Assembly (NCBI GenBank): GCA_015039465.1 | Contig: MU130674.1 | Coordinates: forward strand, 1-18,679 | DNA length: 18,679 nucleotides | Direction of reading: 5' to 3' | Source of the DNA: Phlegmacium glaucopus | Taxonomy: Eukaryota > Basidiomycota > Agaricomycetes > Agaricales > Cortinariaceae | Shown here: positions 1 through 9,713 of the stretch, one piece after another | Layout of the letters: each line of letters begins with the position of its first letter | Position numbering within the stretch: position 1 is the first letter of the stretch | Program-made: the position numbers and the translations under genes | Notes under the pieces: generated by a model | What the model was told of the DNA's origin: nothing | Seen by the model: only the letters and a program-made list of their open reading frames with translations | Databases searched by the model: none

Positions 1-1926
1 TATCCCCTATCCCTCAACCACTATAGTCTTACTGAAGACTCTCTCTTGCTCATCCTCATCCTCGTCTTATACCTCATTCATCTTCCAAGACCTTCATCCT
101 CCTCCTTCTCTTCTCTATTCTTTCCTCTAACCTCTGTGTGTTAAAAGTCAAGGTTATACCTTCCCTAAACGAACGACAGGGAGTCTCTTGACCTAAGGTC
201 TGGTCCACTGCTCTCTGGTTGGTGTTTATATACAACAACAACAACGATTTATACCGAAAGACATATGGTCTTAATGTCTTTGAGATCTTTAGGTCTTTCC
301 GAAGACCCCAAAGATGCCCAAAGACAACCCTCATGTTTTCCTGATGATCATTCTATATTATCACTATCCATCCATCATCCATCATCTCAACCCTCAAATA
401 AATACACTTTGCACTTATCCATCTCTCCTGTTTGGCTCCTTTGTATTTTCTCCCCAAAGTCTACCAACACTCAATAGCTATCATGATTTCCTGGCCAGAA
501 CCCCTGCATTTTACAGTATTTCCTATTGTGTCTTATGAAAGAACAGCTTGTATTTGTAACTACTAGCTCTCTCTTGTCCTTGCCCAGTCACTTTGTTTCT
601 TCTCCTCTTGCTATCCAGATTCCCATATCATGTACCATACACTGAGTGGAAATACAAACACTAGTGTTGATGAATGTGGGAGTCTTTAACAGAGGAAATT
701 ATTTTGTTGTTTTTTCACTCTAAACTTGTTGCACATTCTTTGTCAAGATAGACAAATTGAAACATTTAGTTAACTGCTGGTGTTTGTTGAGATACACATA
801 ATGAATGCATGATGGACCACAGGGAGAGAAGGAAGAGAGATGACCTGAAAGCTCACTTTAGAGGTTGAGTATCACAAGGATATAAGGGTCTCAAACCAAT
901 GCACTGTCAAAGCCAGAACAACAGTGGCAAGTTGTGAATACCTGCTTATCCGCAAGTAAAGGTCAAATCAGATCTTGTGGAGGTCCCTCTGGAAGGATAA
1001 GGTTCTTTCAACTTTGATGGTGAGATGTGGAACATTGATATAACCAGATAGAAATAACCCTTAGGGCCATGGGTCATTGATATCCCTTGGAACACAGATT
1101 CAGGACAGTTCTATGTGGGAGGGAGAAAGATAGCAAATATCCTTGGAGTTGGTTATGATGAGTGGAAGAGGCTGGCAATTTGTATTCTAGAACTTGGGAG
1201 AGCATATTTGACCATGGGAAGAGCATTTTACTCTGGAATTGAATAAACAGCAAGACTACTAGATTACCAAAATCAACCTGTATGCACTATATAGGCATCT
1301 TTAGCAGGCCTAGAAGGTGTAATTGGTTGAAAATGTCTACTATAGGCCATAGTAACATTGTTAAGTATTCATAGAGTGAGAGACTACTGAAGCAAGGACT
1401 GCTTTTCATTTGTGAACAGAACAAAGAGTTCACTGAGGCTTTGAAAGCCCTCTGGCAAGTGTCCTGTTGTCATCCTCAGATTCTTTCCATTGTGGCAAGG
1501 ATGAAGCAGTCCAAGTTTGACTTGATGGCAAAGTGGGTTTTGGTCAAGATGGGTGTATTCTGCTGTGATCTACTGATCAATCCGCTGTAGACTAATGCAG
1601 ACTACCATGATTCCCCTAGTGTTGAAAGGTTCTGAACCACCAAAACCTCCCAAAACCAGTCAAAGCCAGAATCTAGAATTACTGTTTATTGATGCTTTGG
1701 ACTGATAAGACCAGTCTTAGATCAATCTTCAACTTTTAAATGGTGATAGACCAATGACCAGACCTGGCTTGATCAGTCTTAATATTTTCCAGTCTTGTGA
1801 CTAGACTTCAAAAAGATGTCATGCAGAAAAGTGAAAAAAAATATTGTTCCAAAACATTTTTTAAAGTAAATAAAGTACAATTTGTTCAGACCTGTATTGC
1901 AAGTGTACTGAGTACCATGTAAACCT
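1..1926. other. Gene-poor flank, no recognisable gene
   Basis: No ORF here has recognisable family features. The first ~500 bases are pyrimidine-rich, with a short ACA microsatellite near 232-246. Bases 1402-1590 hold an open plus-strand stretch of about 62 codons ending in TAG, with no convincing start or domain. It could be a relic exon or chance. Bases 1690-1800 contain repeated GACCAGTCTT/GACCAG-type words, as in degraded dispersed repeats. The last part would hold the 3' UTR of the minus-strand NLR-like gene. Confidence 0.5.
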
Positions 1927-2856
1927 TCACCAGCTCTCCTTCCTTTCACCTTCTCTAATATCTGCCAGTTGCATTCTAGTTGCGAGAGTGTCTGGATGCT
2001 CTGCACCAAGAAGCTTCTTCCTCATGTCCATCACTTGAACCTGTAGCTGCTCTGCCTCATTCCACCTTCCCTGATACCTGTATGTGGATGCTAGATTTGC
2101 CATGCTTGAGAGGGTGTCTGGATGTTCTGCACCAAGAAGCTTCTTCCTCATGTCCATCACTTGAACCTCTAGCTGCTCTGCCTCATTCCACCTTCCCTGA
2201 TTCCTGTATGTGGATGCTAGATTTGCCATGCTTGAGAGGGTGTCTGGATGCTCTGCACCAAGAAGCTTCTTCCTCATGTCCATCACTTGAACTCCTAGCT
2301 GCTCTGCCTCATTCCACCTTCCCTGATCCTGTATGTGGATGCTAGATTTGCCATGCTTGAGAGGGTGTCTGGATGCTCTGCACCAAGAAGCTTCTTCCTC
2401 ATGTCCATCACTTGAACCTCTAGCTGCTCTGCCTCATTCCACCTTCCCTGATGCCTGTATGTGGATGCTAGATTTGCCATGCTTGAGAGGGTGTCTGGAT
2501 GCTCTGCACCACCTTCCCTGATGCCTGTATGTGGATGCTAGATTTGCCATGCTTGAGAGGGTGTCTGGATGCTCTGCACCAAGAAGCTTCTTCCTCATGT
2601 CCACCACTTGAACCTCCAGCTGCTCTGCATTAGCCCAGTCCCCATTCTCCACAAATACTAGTGCAAAATTGTTCCATTTATCATCATAGTACTGCTTGAT
2701 CAGCCCCATCTGCCTTCCATGTAACTCATTTGCTTTGATATGTGGAAGAACCAATCTCCATAATGCATAATCCTCAGTGGTACATCTCCATGGAATTGCA
2801 CATGACAATATTATGCTTCCCAACTCCCATATTCTTTGCTGCTCAGATTTCAAAAT
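1927..2856 (-). pseudogene. TPR repeat domain of the NLR-like gene, interrupted by indels
   Basis: This is the C-terminal sensor part of the gene upstream, in the same frame as the NB-ARC exon after the TGA at 2859-2857. It begins with a linker and then has kinesin-light-chain-type TPR units of 42 residues, whose core reads MRKKLLGAEHPDTL and SSMANLASTYR. Two indels break it. About 56 bp are missing at ~2510, where GCACC joins ACCTTCCC directly, and this leads to a TGA at 2436-2434. One base is missing at ~2327 (CCTGATCCTG instead of CCTGATNCCTG). The two losses add to 57 bp, so the original frame returns and runs to the terminal TGA at 1929-1927. Either the gene is dead here or the assembly has errors in a repeat array. 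TPR arrays of this kind bind peptides or proteins. Confidence 0.8.
1984..2626 (-). repeat. 126-bp tandem repeat array encoding TPR units
   Basis: The word CTCTGCACC (TTCTGCACC in one copy) marks each unit and starts at 1999, 2125, 2251, 2376, 2502 and 2572. The spacings are 126, 126, 125, 126 and 70 bp. The 125 marks a one-base deletion and the 70 marks a 56-bp deletion. Units differ at only a few bases, much less than typical TPR repeats of old proteins, which suggests recent expansion or gene conversion. The outermost right-hand unit (2582-2640) is more diverged. Confidence 0.93.
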
Positions 2857-4783
2857 TCACTCTCGACTCCAGCAGTGCACCAAAGGATGAACAGACAACA
2901 TTTCAGAGGATTGTCCTCTTCTCATCAAGGAGAATGACAGAAGCACACTAATGCCTTGCCCAAACAGAAAGTCATCCCACTGACCATCATTGTCCAGTGC
3001 AAGTAGGGTATGATCCAATGAATTGATTGCCTGGGGTAGCTTTTCAGCTACCTCACTATCAAAAGCATAATTATTGGACTCTTCAGCAGCAGATCGGAAT
3101 ATGTCTTTAGAAATATTACTATGATGATAGAAAGCACATATTTGAAGAATTAGGATTGCAGCCTGGGCTGCTTGTGCATTTCCACTGTCATATTGTCCAC
3201 TAGCTCTCCTTTCTATTTCTTTAAAGGATAAATCCCAAGTCCCATACACTGTTTGATTATAGTTGGATGCTCCTGTGAATGCAGCATCTGACATAAGAGT
3301 CTGACGATGTAAGGAGAATTGTCTCAGATATTTACTGAGATCACATTTCCCAGCTTCAATATAAGCACCAGCATGATCAACAGCAAGAGGAATGTAGCCA
3401 AGTTCATTGACAATCCTTCTAGCAGCTTGTTGATGCTCAGGTAATGGAGCCAAACAGCTGGACTTGAGAAGTAGAGTTATAGCATCTGACTCCTCCATCT
3501 CACTGACCACAATTCTGTTCTCAAATGATACAATCCTTCCCATGGATCTGTTTCTGCTAGTAATCAGAATATTACCTCTGTTACCTGGAGGAAAGAACTT
3601 GGCCACCACCTCTGGAGAAGGGTCATCAGCATTATCAAATACAATCAACCATTCCTCTGGAATATGAGATATCCATTGGAGGGCAGACTCAACTGAGCCA
3701 TCTACACCAAAAACCTGTGCAGCAGGAATGGTGGATATCCCCTTGAAAGACATTGTAATGCTCTCAGGAGAGGAAGCATCAACCCAGAACACATGTGAAA
3801 AACTAGAGTAAGGAAATGAATCTACAGTGTTCTTGTGGATGTAATGTGAAGACACTTACCTGTCAGACATATCCTCTGTGAACTTGAGACCAATCTGGGT
3901 CTTTCCAATCCCTCCCAATCCCCAGAGGAGACAAGAGCGCCTTGCTCGACTATCAGTACGAGGAACAAAAATCTTCCCAAGTTTGTCAAGTACATCTCTC
4001 CGTCCAGTAAAGATTGGGCTGGGGTTTGGTTTTTGAGGTACAGGGATCTTTACCTGTCCTTGGCCAGTATTGGCAGGGGGCATATTGACTATATGGTTCT
4101 GGCAGATAAATGTACAATTATTGCAAAATCATTTGTACAGTATAAGAGAAGACTTACAAAAGTGCCACCAGCGATGAATACATTCTGGGCATTCGGAAAG
4201 AGACCCAAGCCAGAATGCTGAGTCTGTTGATGATCAGGGATAGCCGAGAACAGCAGGTGTAATCAACTCACACAGGGATTTTGTTCTGATTCCGTAGATC
4301 CCAATTTGGCTTGCATTACAGTATCAGGTGAGAGCGAAGTTTCTTCCGAATGGGCTGTAGGAGCAACCGAGACTTGGAGTTCATGGTCGGCCTGATCGAC
4401 GACAATGATTAAGTGATTATGGATGTGATGGGATAAGTTGAACGCTTACAGGAAAAAGATCATTGGTCTCCGGGGCGGGTACTGGGGCGGAGACTTGGAG
4501 TTCCTGGGTAGCCTAATCGACGACGACGGATACATAATTTTGGACGCGATGGGCGAAGACGAATACTCACAGTAATTACAACGGCTTGATTAACTTGGGC
4601 GCTTTCAGCTGCAGCGCTAGCAGGAACGGATGGCATGAGATCAGCGAGGCTTGTTATGGCTGTCGATGTCGAAGTTGCTACTTCAGGCCTTGAACCAAGA
4701 GCGTCGGTGGTGGTCAGAGATGTGTGTTTCGCTTTCTTAGACTTGCCAAATTTCTTATAAATGCGCTTCATATCGCTGAACAT
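2857..4783 (-). CDS. NLR-type STAND NTPase, NB-ARC part (six exons, ends at in-frame TGA)
   Basis: Predicted fungal NLR-like signalling ATPase. My model is complement(join(2857..3802, 3860..4098, 4158..4223, 4272..4391, 4450..4512, 4571..4783)), which gives 548 residues. All five introns are 48-59 nt with GT..AG ends and the reading frame is kept throughout. The N-terminus (MFSDMKRIYKKFGKSKK) is basic and followed by a Ser/Thr/Ala-rich stretch. FIAGGTF lies at residues 148-154. The P-loop GLGGIGKT is at 214-221, a Walker B-like WLIVFDNADD at 285-294, an RNBS-B-like ILITSRNR soon after, and a GLPL-like LGYIPLAVDHAG at 368-379. These in order identify NB-ARC. The reading frame reaches TGA at 2859-2857 and then continues in the same frame into TPR units, so either this is a truncated product or the gene is broken. 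The in-frame continuation points to a nonsense mutation. Such proteins sense non-self or trigger cell death in fungi; the ligand here is unknown. Confidence 0.85.
4369..4570 (-). repeat. 121-bp intron-exon duplication inside the NLR-like gene
   Basis: Exons 2 and 3, with the intron before each, are copies of each other. The word GAGACTTGGAGTTC recurs at 4369 and 4490, exactly 121 bp apart, and the two 58-nt introns also align. Each exon starts in phase 0 and encodes an ELQVS motif (ATQELQVSAPVPAPE and ADHELQVSVAPTA). The unit is 58 nt of intron plus 63 nt of exon, so adding a copy keeps the frame. Confidence 0.8.
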
Positions 4784-5939
4784 TGGGTTATGGTGCTCGA
4801 TGCACAGTGGGTGATGAGAGGCAAGACGAAAGACGTTTTGATTACATAAGAGCTGTCAGCGCAAAGAACTGCCTCATGTTTGTGTACCTTTACAGACACT
4901 GCCTCAAATTAGTTCGTCGAAATTTGTATAATGAAAGATTACTTATATTGGCCAAATTAGTGGCCATCGATCGATGCATGTGTAGTTATTACCCTTGACG
5001 CACCTGATTTCACAGCACTTGACACACTCTAAATGTCCTGATGGCCTAGTCTGATGATAAGGCTGTATATTTTACTACATGTCTTCCTAACATCGAAAGA
5101 ATCCGAGCTAGGTGCGTGGATTTGTTGATGGCAACGCAGCAATCATGCGGAATGCGGTCCTGTAAGGAACAAGATCGGCCAACCAACCGGCGGAAGGGTG
5201 CATGAAAAATTGCACAAGAACTTCGCCATTCCTAACCAGTGGAGGACAACCGATAGTGGCAAGCGAAGTACACGAGAGGCTCATGAAGCTCAACACCAGG
5301 GGAGGCAGAGATCCTCGTAATGAATCTGCTGGGTTTCCCACAAAAACATCGAGAGCCTGGCAACCCTGCTGCGAAAGGCTTGTCTCGAAGATAACCCAGT
5401 GGCGAGAATTGGGTCCACCTTCTGATCAAGGGACACAGCGCGTCGTTGGTGGGCGAGGAGCCAAGACTCAGCATAAACAAGGGTGGCGCGAAAAATATTA
5501 TAGTGCATGGGTATCCACTAGTCTCAAGTGAGAAGCATATAATTGTGAGAATGGAGGACTCGGATGATAACACTCCCCTGTAAGTAAGTAGGCAGAGTTA
5601 TCTGTTGAGATCAGATAAAGTAAATATAACCAACGACAAATGCACGACAAGTCCAGCCTTGCTTCCCCTGTAACATAGGTTGGCACAACACTAGGATTGA
5701 TACCGGTCTGCAACTGTCAGTCAGAGACCGCCGAAATTAGTAATAGATGCTAGCCTCATTGACAGCATTCTTAACTTTAGAAGTTGTTGCAGAGCCACCG
5801 TCGCCGCAGCATTTCTTGCGTTACTTATGATCTTAGGAGCCTATATATAACGCGTGAAAAAAACAGAAAGGACTCTGTTCGACCCAATATGATAATACAA
5901 CATAAAAACAACTAATAGCCAGTCCGATAAACATCAACC
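4784..5939. other. Intergenic between NLR-like gene and xrn1 relic
   Basis: The stretch next to 4783 should hold the promoter of the minus-strand NLR-like gene; I see no clear TATA box. Bases 5108-5573 carry several overlapping open frames on both strands, none with a recognisable domain. A TATATATAA-type stretch lies at about 5840-5850. I support no gene here. Confidence 0.5.
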
Positions 5940-8545
5940 TCACGATGTAAGAGGGGGAGCAGCGAAAGACCCTCGACCTCGATCACTCCCTGGAACGAAC
6001 CCACGACCATCACGAAATCCTGGAGCAAAAGCTCTGCCTCCTCGTGGGGATCCTCCTCCACGGCTAGAATTATGAGAGGGGATAAACGGCGTAGACGACA
6101 CTCCTGCTGCGACAGGCGAAACAATCTCGACATGCGTTGTTGGCACTTGAGTGGCTGGAGAAGGCGGTCCACCACGACCATTCACATAACCTCCTTGCCA
6201 TGCACCTCTATTTGGGTTAACCGTGATATGAACATGTGAAGGTTGGTTTGGATGGAGAAGCTTTAAAACCAAGTCGGGGATATATGTTACTTGAAATAAG
6301 AAAAAAAGATATGGCTGACTTTCACGGGAGGTGCAGGTCTGAAACCTGAAGCTGCCGCCTGTCCGGGTGCTGGTGTAATGGCTGGATGTTGACCAAAACG
6401 GAGTTTAAAAGGCGCATTATTGTGAACAGGTGGAGGAGCTTTCGGATTGGTTGATGTGACGAATTGAGGATTAGTCCAATTCCGGCACGTATTGAATTCA
6501 ACTGTTGAACCATGATATTACGATCATCTAAAGAGAAGCAAAGTTTCAATCAAGAATGAAAAGGTCAACGAGCCCGACTGTCAAACTGACTGATACCACT
6601 CCTTCGACAAATATGTTGAATCTCCAAGTGCAAAATGCTGGATCTGAAGGCGATAAGCAACATGGGAAGGTTCGAGTACTGCCTGTCTTGGGATGCTTTT
6701 GACAATCGCCTTCTCAATCGATCCAGGAGACTTGCTTTTCGTAACGGTATCGGCCAAAGCCTCAATTTCAGCCACGGTTTCCTTGGAGAAAGCAAGCGGG
6801 TATTGAAGTTGTTCGACAGCGAAGATATCGGAGGAATATCCTGTCATACCTTGGTCAACTGATCACAGTAAAGAGACACGGCCTCGAAATCTGCTGCCTT
6901 GATCATGCCTTTTAACATACGTTAGCAACTCAGCCCCACAGAAAAGACGAGAATAACACATACCATCCCCATTACCATCAAGACAACGAAAGTCGGTTGG
7001 GAATTTGCTCTACAAAATAGGTAATCGTTACATGCGTTCGTCAACCACAAAAGAAGAAAAGGGAAACTTACCTTGTATTCTCTCAATAATTCGATAGCTT
7101 TCTCGCTATAATCCCAGTTTTGACCTTCCCTTCCTTGAATAATCGATTACTTTCAAAGCCTTCGCTTCGTATTTCAAACTTCTCCCCAAATTGTTCTTCT
7201 GGTTATCTGACGTGATGACCATGAAACTCGAAGTGACCTTTTCCAACGCTCGTCCAGAGATTCCTACTATTTCAGCAGCCTTGAAAGAAGGGTAGTATCG
7301 ACTAGCTTTCCGATGAACGACGTTTTTGAATTTATCGATTTCTGCCTTCTCGGAAGGGAATAATTGGAAAGAGCACGATTTAGTATAACATGAATGTATG
7401 CGTGGCAGGGTAGGGGTACGCACAGCAAGGATAATAAAGTTGTTTCCGGTGTTTGTAGACACTTGAGCAGGAACGCCATAAGCGTGTTCTCCCAAGAAAA
7501 AGATTTTACTGCCTTCAGGGAACTCCTCCGATAGCTTAGGCGCCTTTCTCTCTAAGAACGGAGGGTCCTCAGAAGCGACCTGTGGTCAAGACATTTGCAC
7601 AGCTTGTTCTCATTCTTTCTCAGGTCCTGCATAATCTTTCACGAACGCGCCGGATTCCAGGCGTTTCAAACCTAGTAAAAAAACGACAATCGTCAGTTAT
7701 CTAGGCCGCAAAAAAAAAGAACGACAGTAACCTCTCAAAGTCCGAAGATGCAGTATAATACTTCAAGGTCACCAGTAATAACACCACATTGTTTCGAATA
7801 CCTTCCCTCAATCCCCTCAGCTTTAGACTTCCAATGATTCGATCCATGAGTAGAAATCACTTTCGCAGGGCGTAACCCCGAGCTTCTCAATACTTAAACA
7901 TCGAATCCGAAAAAGCAACCACCAACCCTTCCAGAAAAAATGGCCAATTCATAAACGTCCTTTCATTAATCATCTCTCGTGCGATATCTTGCCTTTTCTT
8001 GCCTTCATACGTGTTTTGGATATGGATGGTTACGGAGTTGGTGCGGCTTTCTGTTCCATGTACGTTGACCCCATGATGGATTAATGAAGCGGTATTTGGG
8101 AAGTGTGGAGAGATGGGAACCCTGCCATGGCTTCAACTCCTAGAGCAACTCCATCGCAGAGCCCTGGAATAAGGTGTAGTTCATCCAAAGTAGGTAGGTC
8201 GAATGCTTCCATTATACAAGCACATCGATAGAGGGGAGGGAAGAATCCTGGGAACGATGATGGATAAACTGTCGTTTCGCCTGGGTTGAACCTGAATTTA
8301 GTGCTCGTTCCCCAAGAGTTTCGATGTTGTTCCTCTGGTATGTTCACGCGCTTATAGAAAATTGGTAAGAAACGATATGGAAACAAAATAATCAAATTTA
8401 ACACACCTGCCATACCTTTTTACCTTCATCAATAAATGCAATCTTCACAACCGCCTCCCAATCCTTTTTTTTCCCCATTCAGATCCAACCCAAACTCCAA
8501 TGGATAAAATTCGAGAATGGGCGAATTAGGATCATACATCAAATC
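5940..8545 (-). pseudogene. xrn1: Decayed 5'-truncated copy of 5'-3' exoribonuclease xrn1
   Basis: XRN1 is the cytoplasmic 5'-3' exoribonuclease that degrades decapped mRNA. Family blocks occur in order on the minus strand: DLMYDPNSPILEFYPLEF (~8545), NSWGTSTKF and YPSSFPGFFPPLYRC (~8370-8230), HGVNVHGTESR (~8070), ITGDLEVL, GAFVKDYAGP (~7640), SEEFPEG and GEHAYGVPAQV (~7530-7460), YYPSFKAAEIVGISGRAL (~7290), AIVKSIPRQAVLEPSH, then the RGG-rich tail ending in APPLTS and TGA at 5942-5940. The N-terminal catalytic nuclease half is absent. Lesions: an extra A in an A-run (8465-8472), frameshifts near 8101, 7890, 7753 and 7125, in-frame TGA at 7612-7610 and 7588-7586, a lost splice acceptor at 7365-7364, about 23 residues missing near 6888, and about 35 residues of SH3-like region lost near 6560. 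Introns are retained, so this is a DNA-level copy and not a retrocopy. The functional gene is presumably elsewhere. Confidence 0.88.
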
Positions 8546-9046
8546 CTAATCGTACTAAAAAAAAAGGGGGTTGAGACCGACAAACATAAAAAATGAATTT
8601 TGGGAAAGAAGACGAACCCGATACACTACGCCATGCTAGCAATACATCTTGCTGATGGATGGCCATATCTCCCATTGCTCACTTGAGCTTCTCAGGCTAA
8701 CAATGTTGTTATCCTCGGGTATCCACCCCACTGCACACATGTACTTCAGGGGCTGGATGTAGTCTGCTACGCGAAGATGAAAAACGAGTTCGGAAGTGAA
8801 ATCCAAAAGTTTGAAATTTGAAGACTTGTCGGAAAAGGTGAATTTTCAGGGGTCATGGGGTCTTGGGGCGTGCGTTCCTCCGATCCTTGGGTTTAAGGCT
8901 GGGTTTGGAACGACTGGTGTTTGTCCATTTAATTCCGATGAAATTTCTTCTGGAGAGCGGAGTCTTACCTTGAACTTGAACACAAAGACATCCTTCCCCA
9001 TTCCCCAGCCTAGCCCGGTGCGAGCCATAATCACAGCAATGGGTAG
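8546..9046. other. Junction upstream of the xrn1 relic; possible unassigned exons
   Basis: XRN1 similarity stops at an acceptor-like T-run plus TTAG just above 8545. Two minus-strand stretches look weakly coding. One starts at an ATG near 9028 and reads MARTGLGWGMGKDVFVFKFK before a good donor (GTAAGA). The other is a ~55-codon open stretch around 8650-8840 with no ATG. I cannot join them into a credible gene and recognise no family. They could be 3' exons of the gene at 9047-9371 or a separate small gene. Confidence 0.3.
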
Positions 9047-9371
9047 CTATCTTTTGAATTGATCTCCTCGCACGCACACAGCCCCAATTGCTAGCACATC
9101 CCGTAACACATCACAAGCCTGTGATTGATCTACAGCTTGAGATGCCAGCAAAGTAGATGCGTGAATTATATGGCGCACTAATGACGACGTTGTCCAGCTC
9201 TCTTCTTCTGTCGAAAACACGGATAGCGTCTGCCTTCTCGCCAGCAGCTCTAGTTCTCGAGCACCTGCTAGAAATGCCCTAACCAGATATCAGTCCCACG
9301 AAGAATTACAGACACACATCGACGAACTCACCAAAAACTGCTCCTACTCACGCGATATTACGGGAAGTCAT
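9047..9371 (-). CDS. Small two-exon protein of unknown function (~83 aa)
   Basis: The model is complement(join(9047..9278, 9352..9371)). ATG at 9371-9369 opens a 20-nt exon encoding MTSRNI plus two bases. A consensus donor (GTGAGT) and an acceptor TTAG enclose a 73-nt intron. Exon 2 continues in frame as AFLAGARELELLARRQ and runs to TAG at 9049-9047. The composition (Leu/Ala/Arg/Glu) suggests alpha helices, and there is no obvious signal peptide or membrane segment. No family is recognised. The small first exon hides the start from simple ORF calling. It lies head-to-head with the HPP gene, about 340 bp apart, so the two may share a promoter region. Alternative downstream splicing, for example a donor near the GTGTGCGTGCG run, could lengthen it. 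The antisense strand is also open here, which lowers confidence. Confidence 0.45.
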
Positions 9372-9713
9372 TGATGAGGAAAAACGCGCCGCTTATCGTC
9401 CAACACATTTCATCTGAGTAAACTCCGCAGATGAAGGAGAACCTAACAAAAGACGATCGAACCACTGTTTTTCTTCAAAGTGGTGCTGAATCAACTAAAA
9501 TCATAATCTAATGGTTAGGGTTGGTTGTTGCTGTTTGTAAGTAATAAGTATCGACCCCCAGCTTTTTGCAAGGCCATTTCGTGTTTTGGGGGCGCTTTTA
9601 TGGTTTTTCACAAGGTTATACCGGCCGAATTCAAAACTACTGCCGGGGGGAACGTGTCACTAAAAATATCAATGAGTTTTCGCTAACCCACAAGCCATTT
9701 AGTACTGCGCATA
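9372..9713. promoter_or_regulatory. Divergent promoter region between small gene and HPP gene
   Basis: This ~340-bp spacer separates two head-to-head start codons and should hold both promoters. I see no clear TATA box or known operator. An ORF beginning at 9566 on the plus strand overlaps the HPP start in another frame and has no family features. Confidence 0.35.

Noticed and set aside
1..540. Possible LTR or TE leader
   Set aside because: It is pyrimidine-rich, but there is no matching second repeat, TG..CA ends or primer-binding site within the window.
1980..2521. Plus-strand repeated frames (CLDALHQEASSSCPSLEP) across the TPR array
   Set aside because: These are antisense readings of the TPR repeat. 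The minus strand gives the recognisable TPR consensus and joins the NB-ARC exon in frame.
5108..5713. Overlapping open frames on both strands, 70-113 codons
   Set aside because: None shows a domain, splice-supported extension or biased composition. Mutual overlap on both strands suggests chance.
8796..9077. Plus-strand 88-codon frame and a 74-codon minus frame
   Set aside because: No family is recognised, and the frames overlap others. Only the short MARTGLGWGMGKD start with a donor seemed worth mentioning.
9181..9396. Plus-strand open stretch (SSSVENTDSVCLLASSSS...)
   Set aside because: It has no ATG in frame and no acceptor that links to a start. The minus strand offers a start, a consensus intron and a clean stop, so I treated this as antisense.
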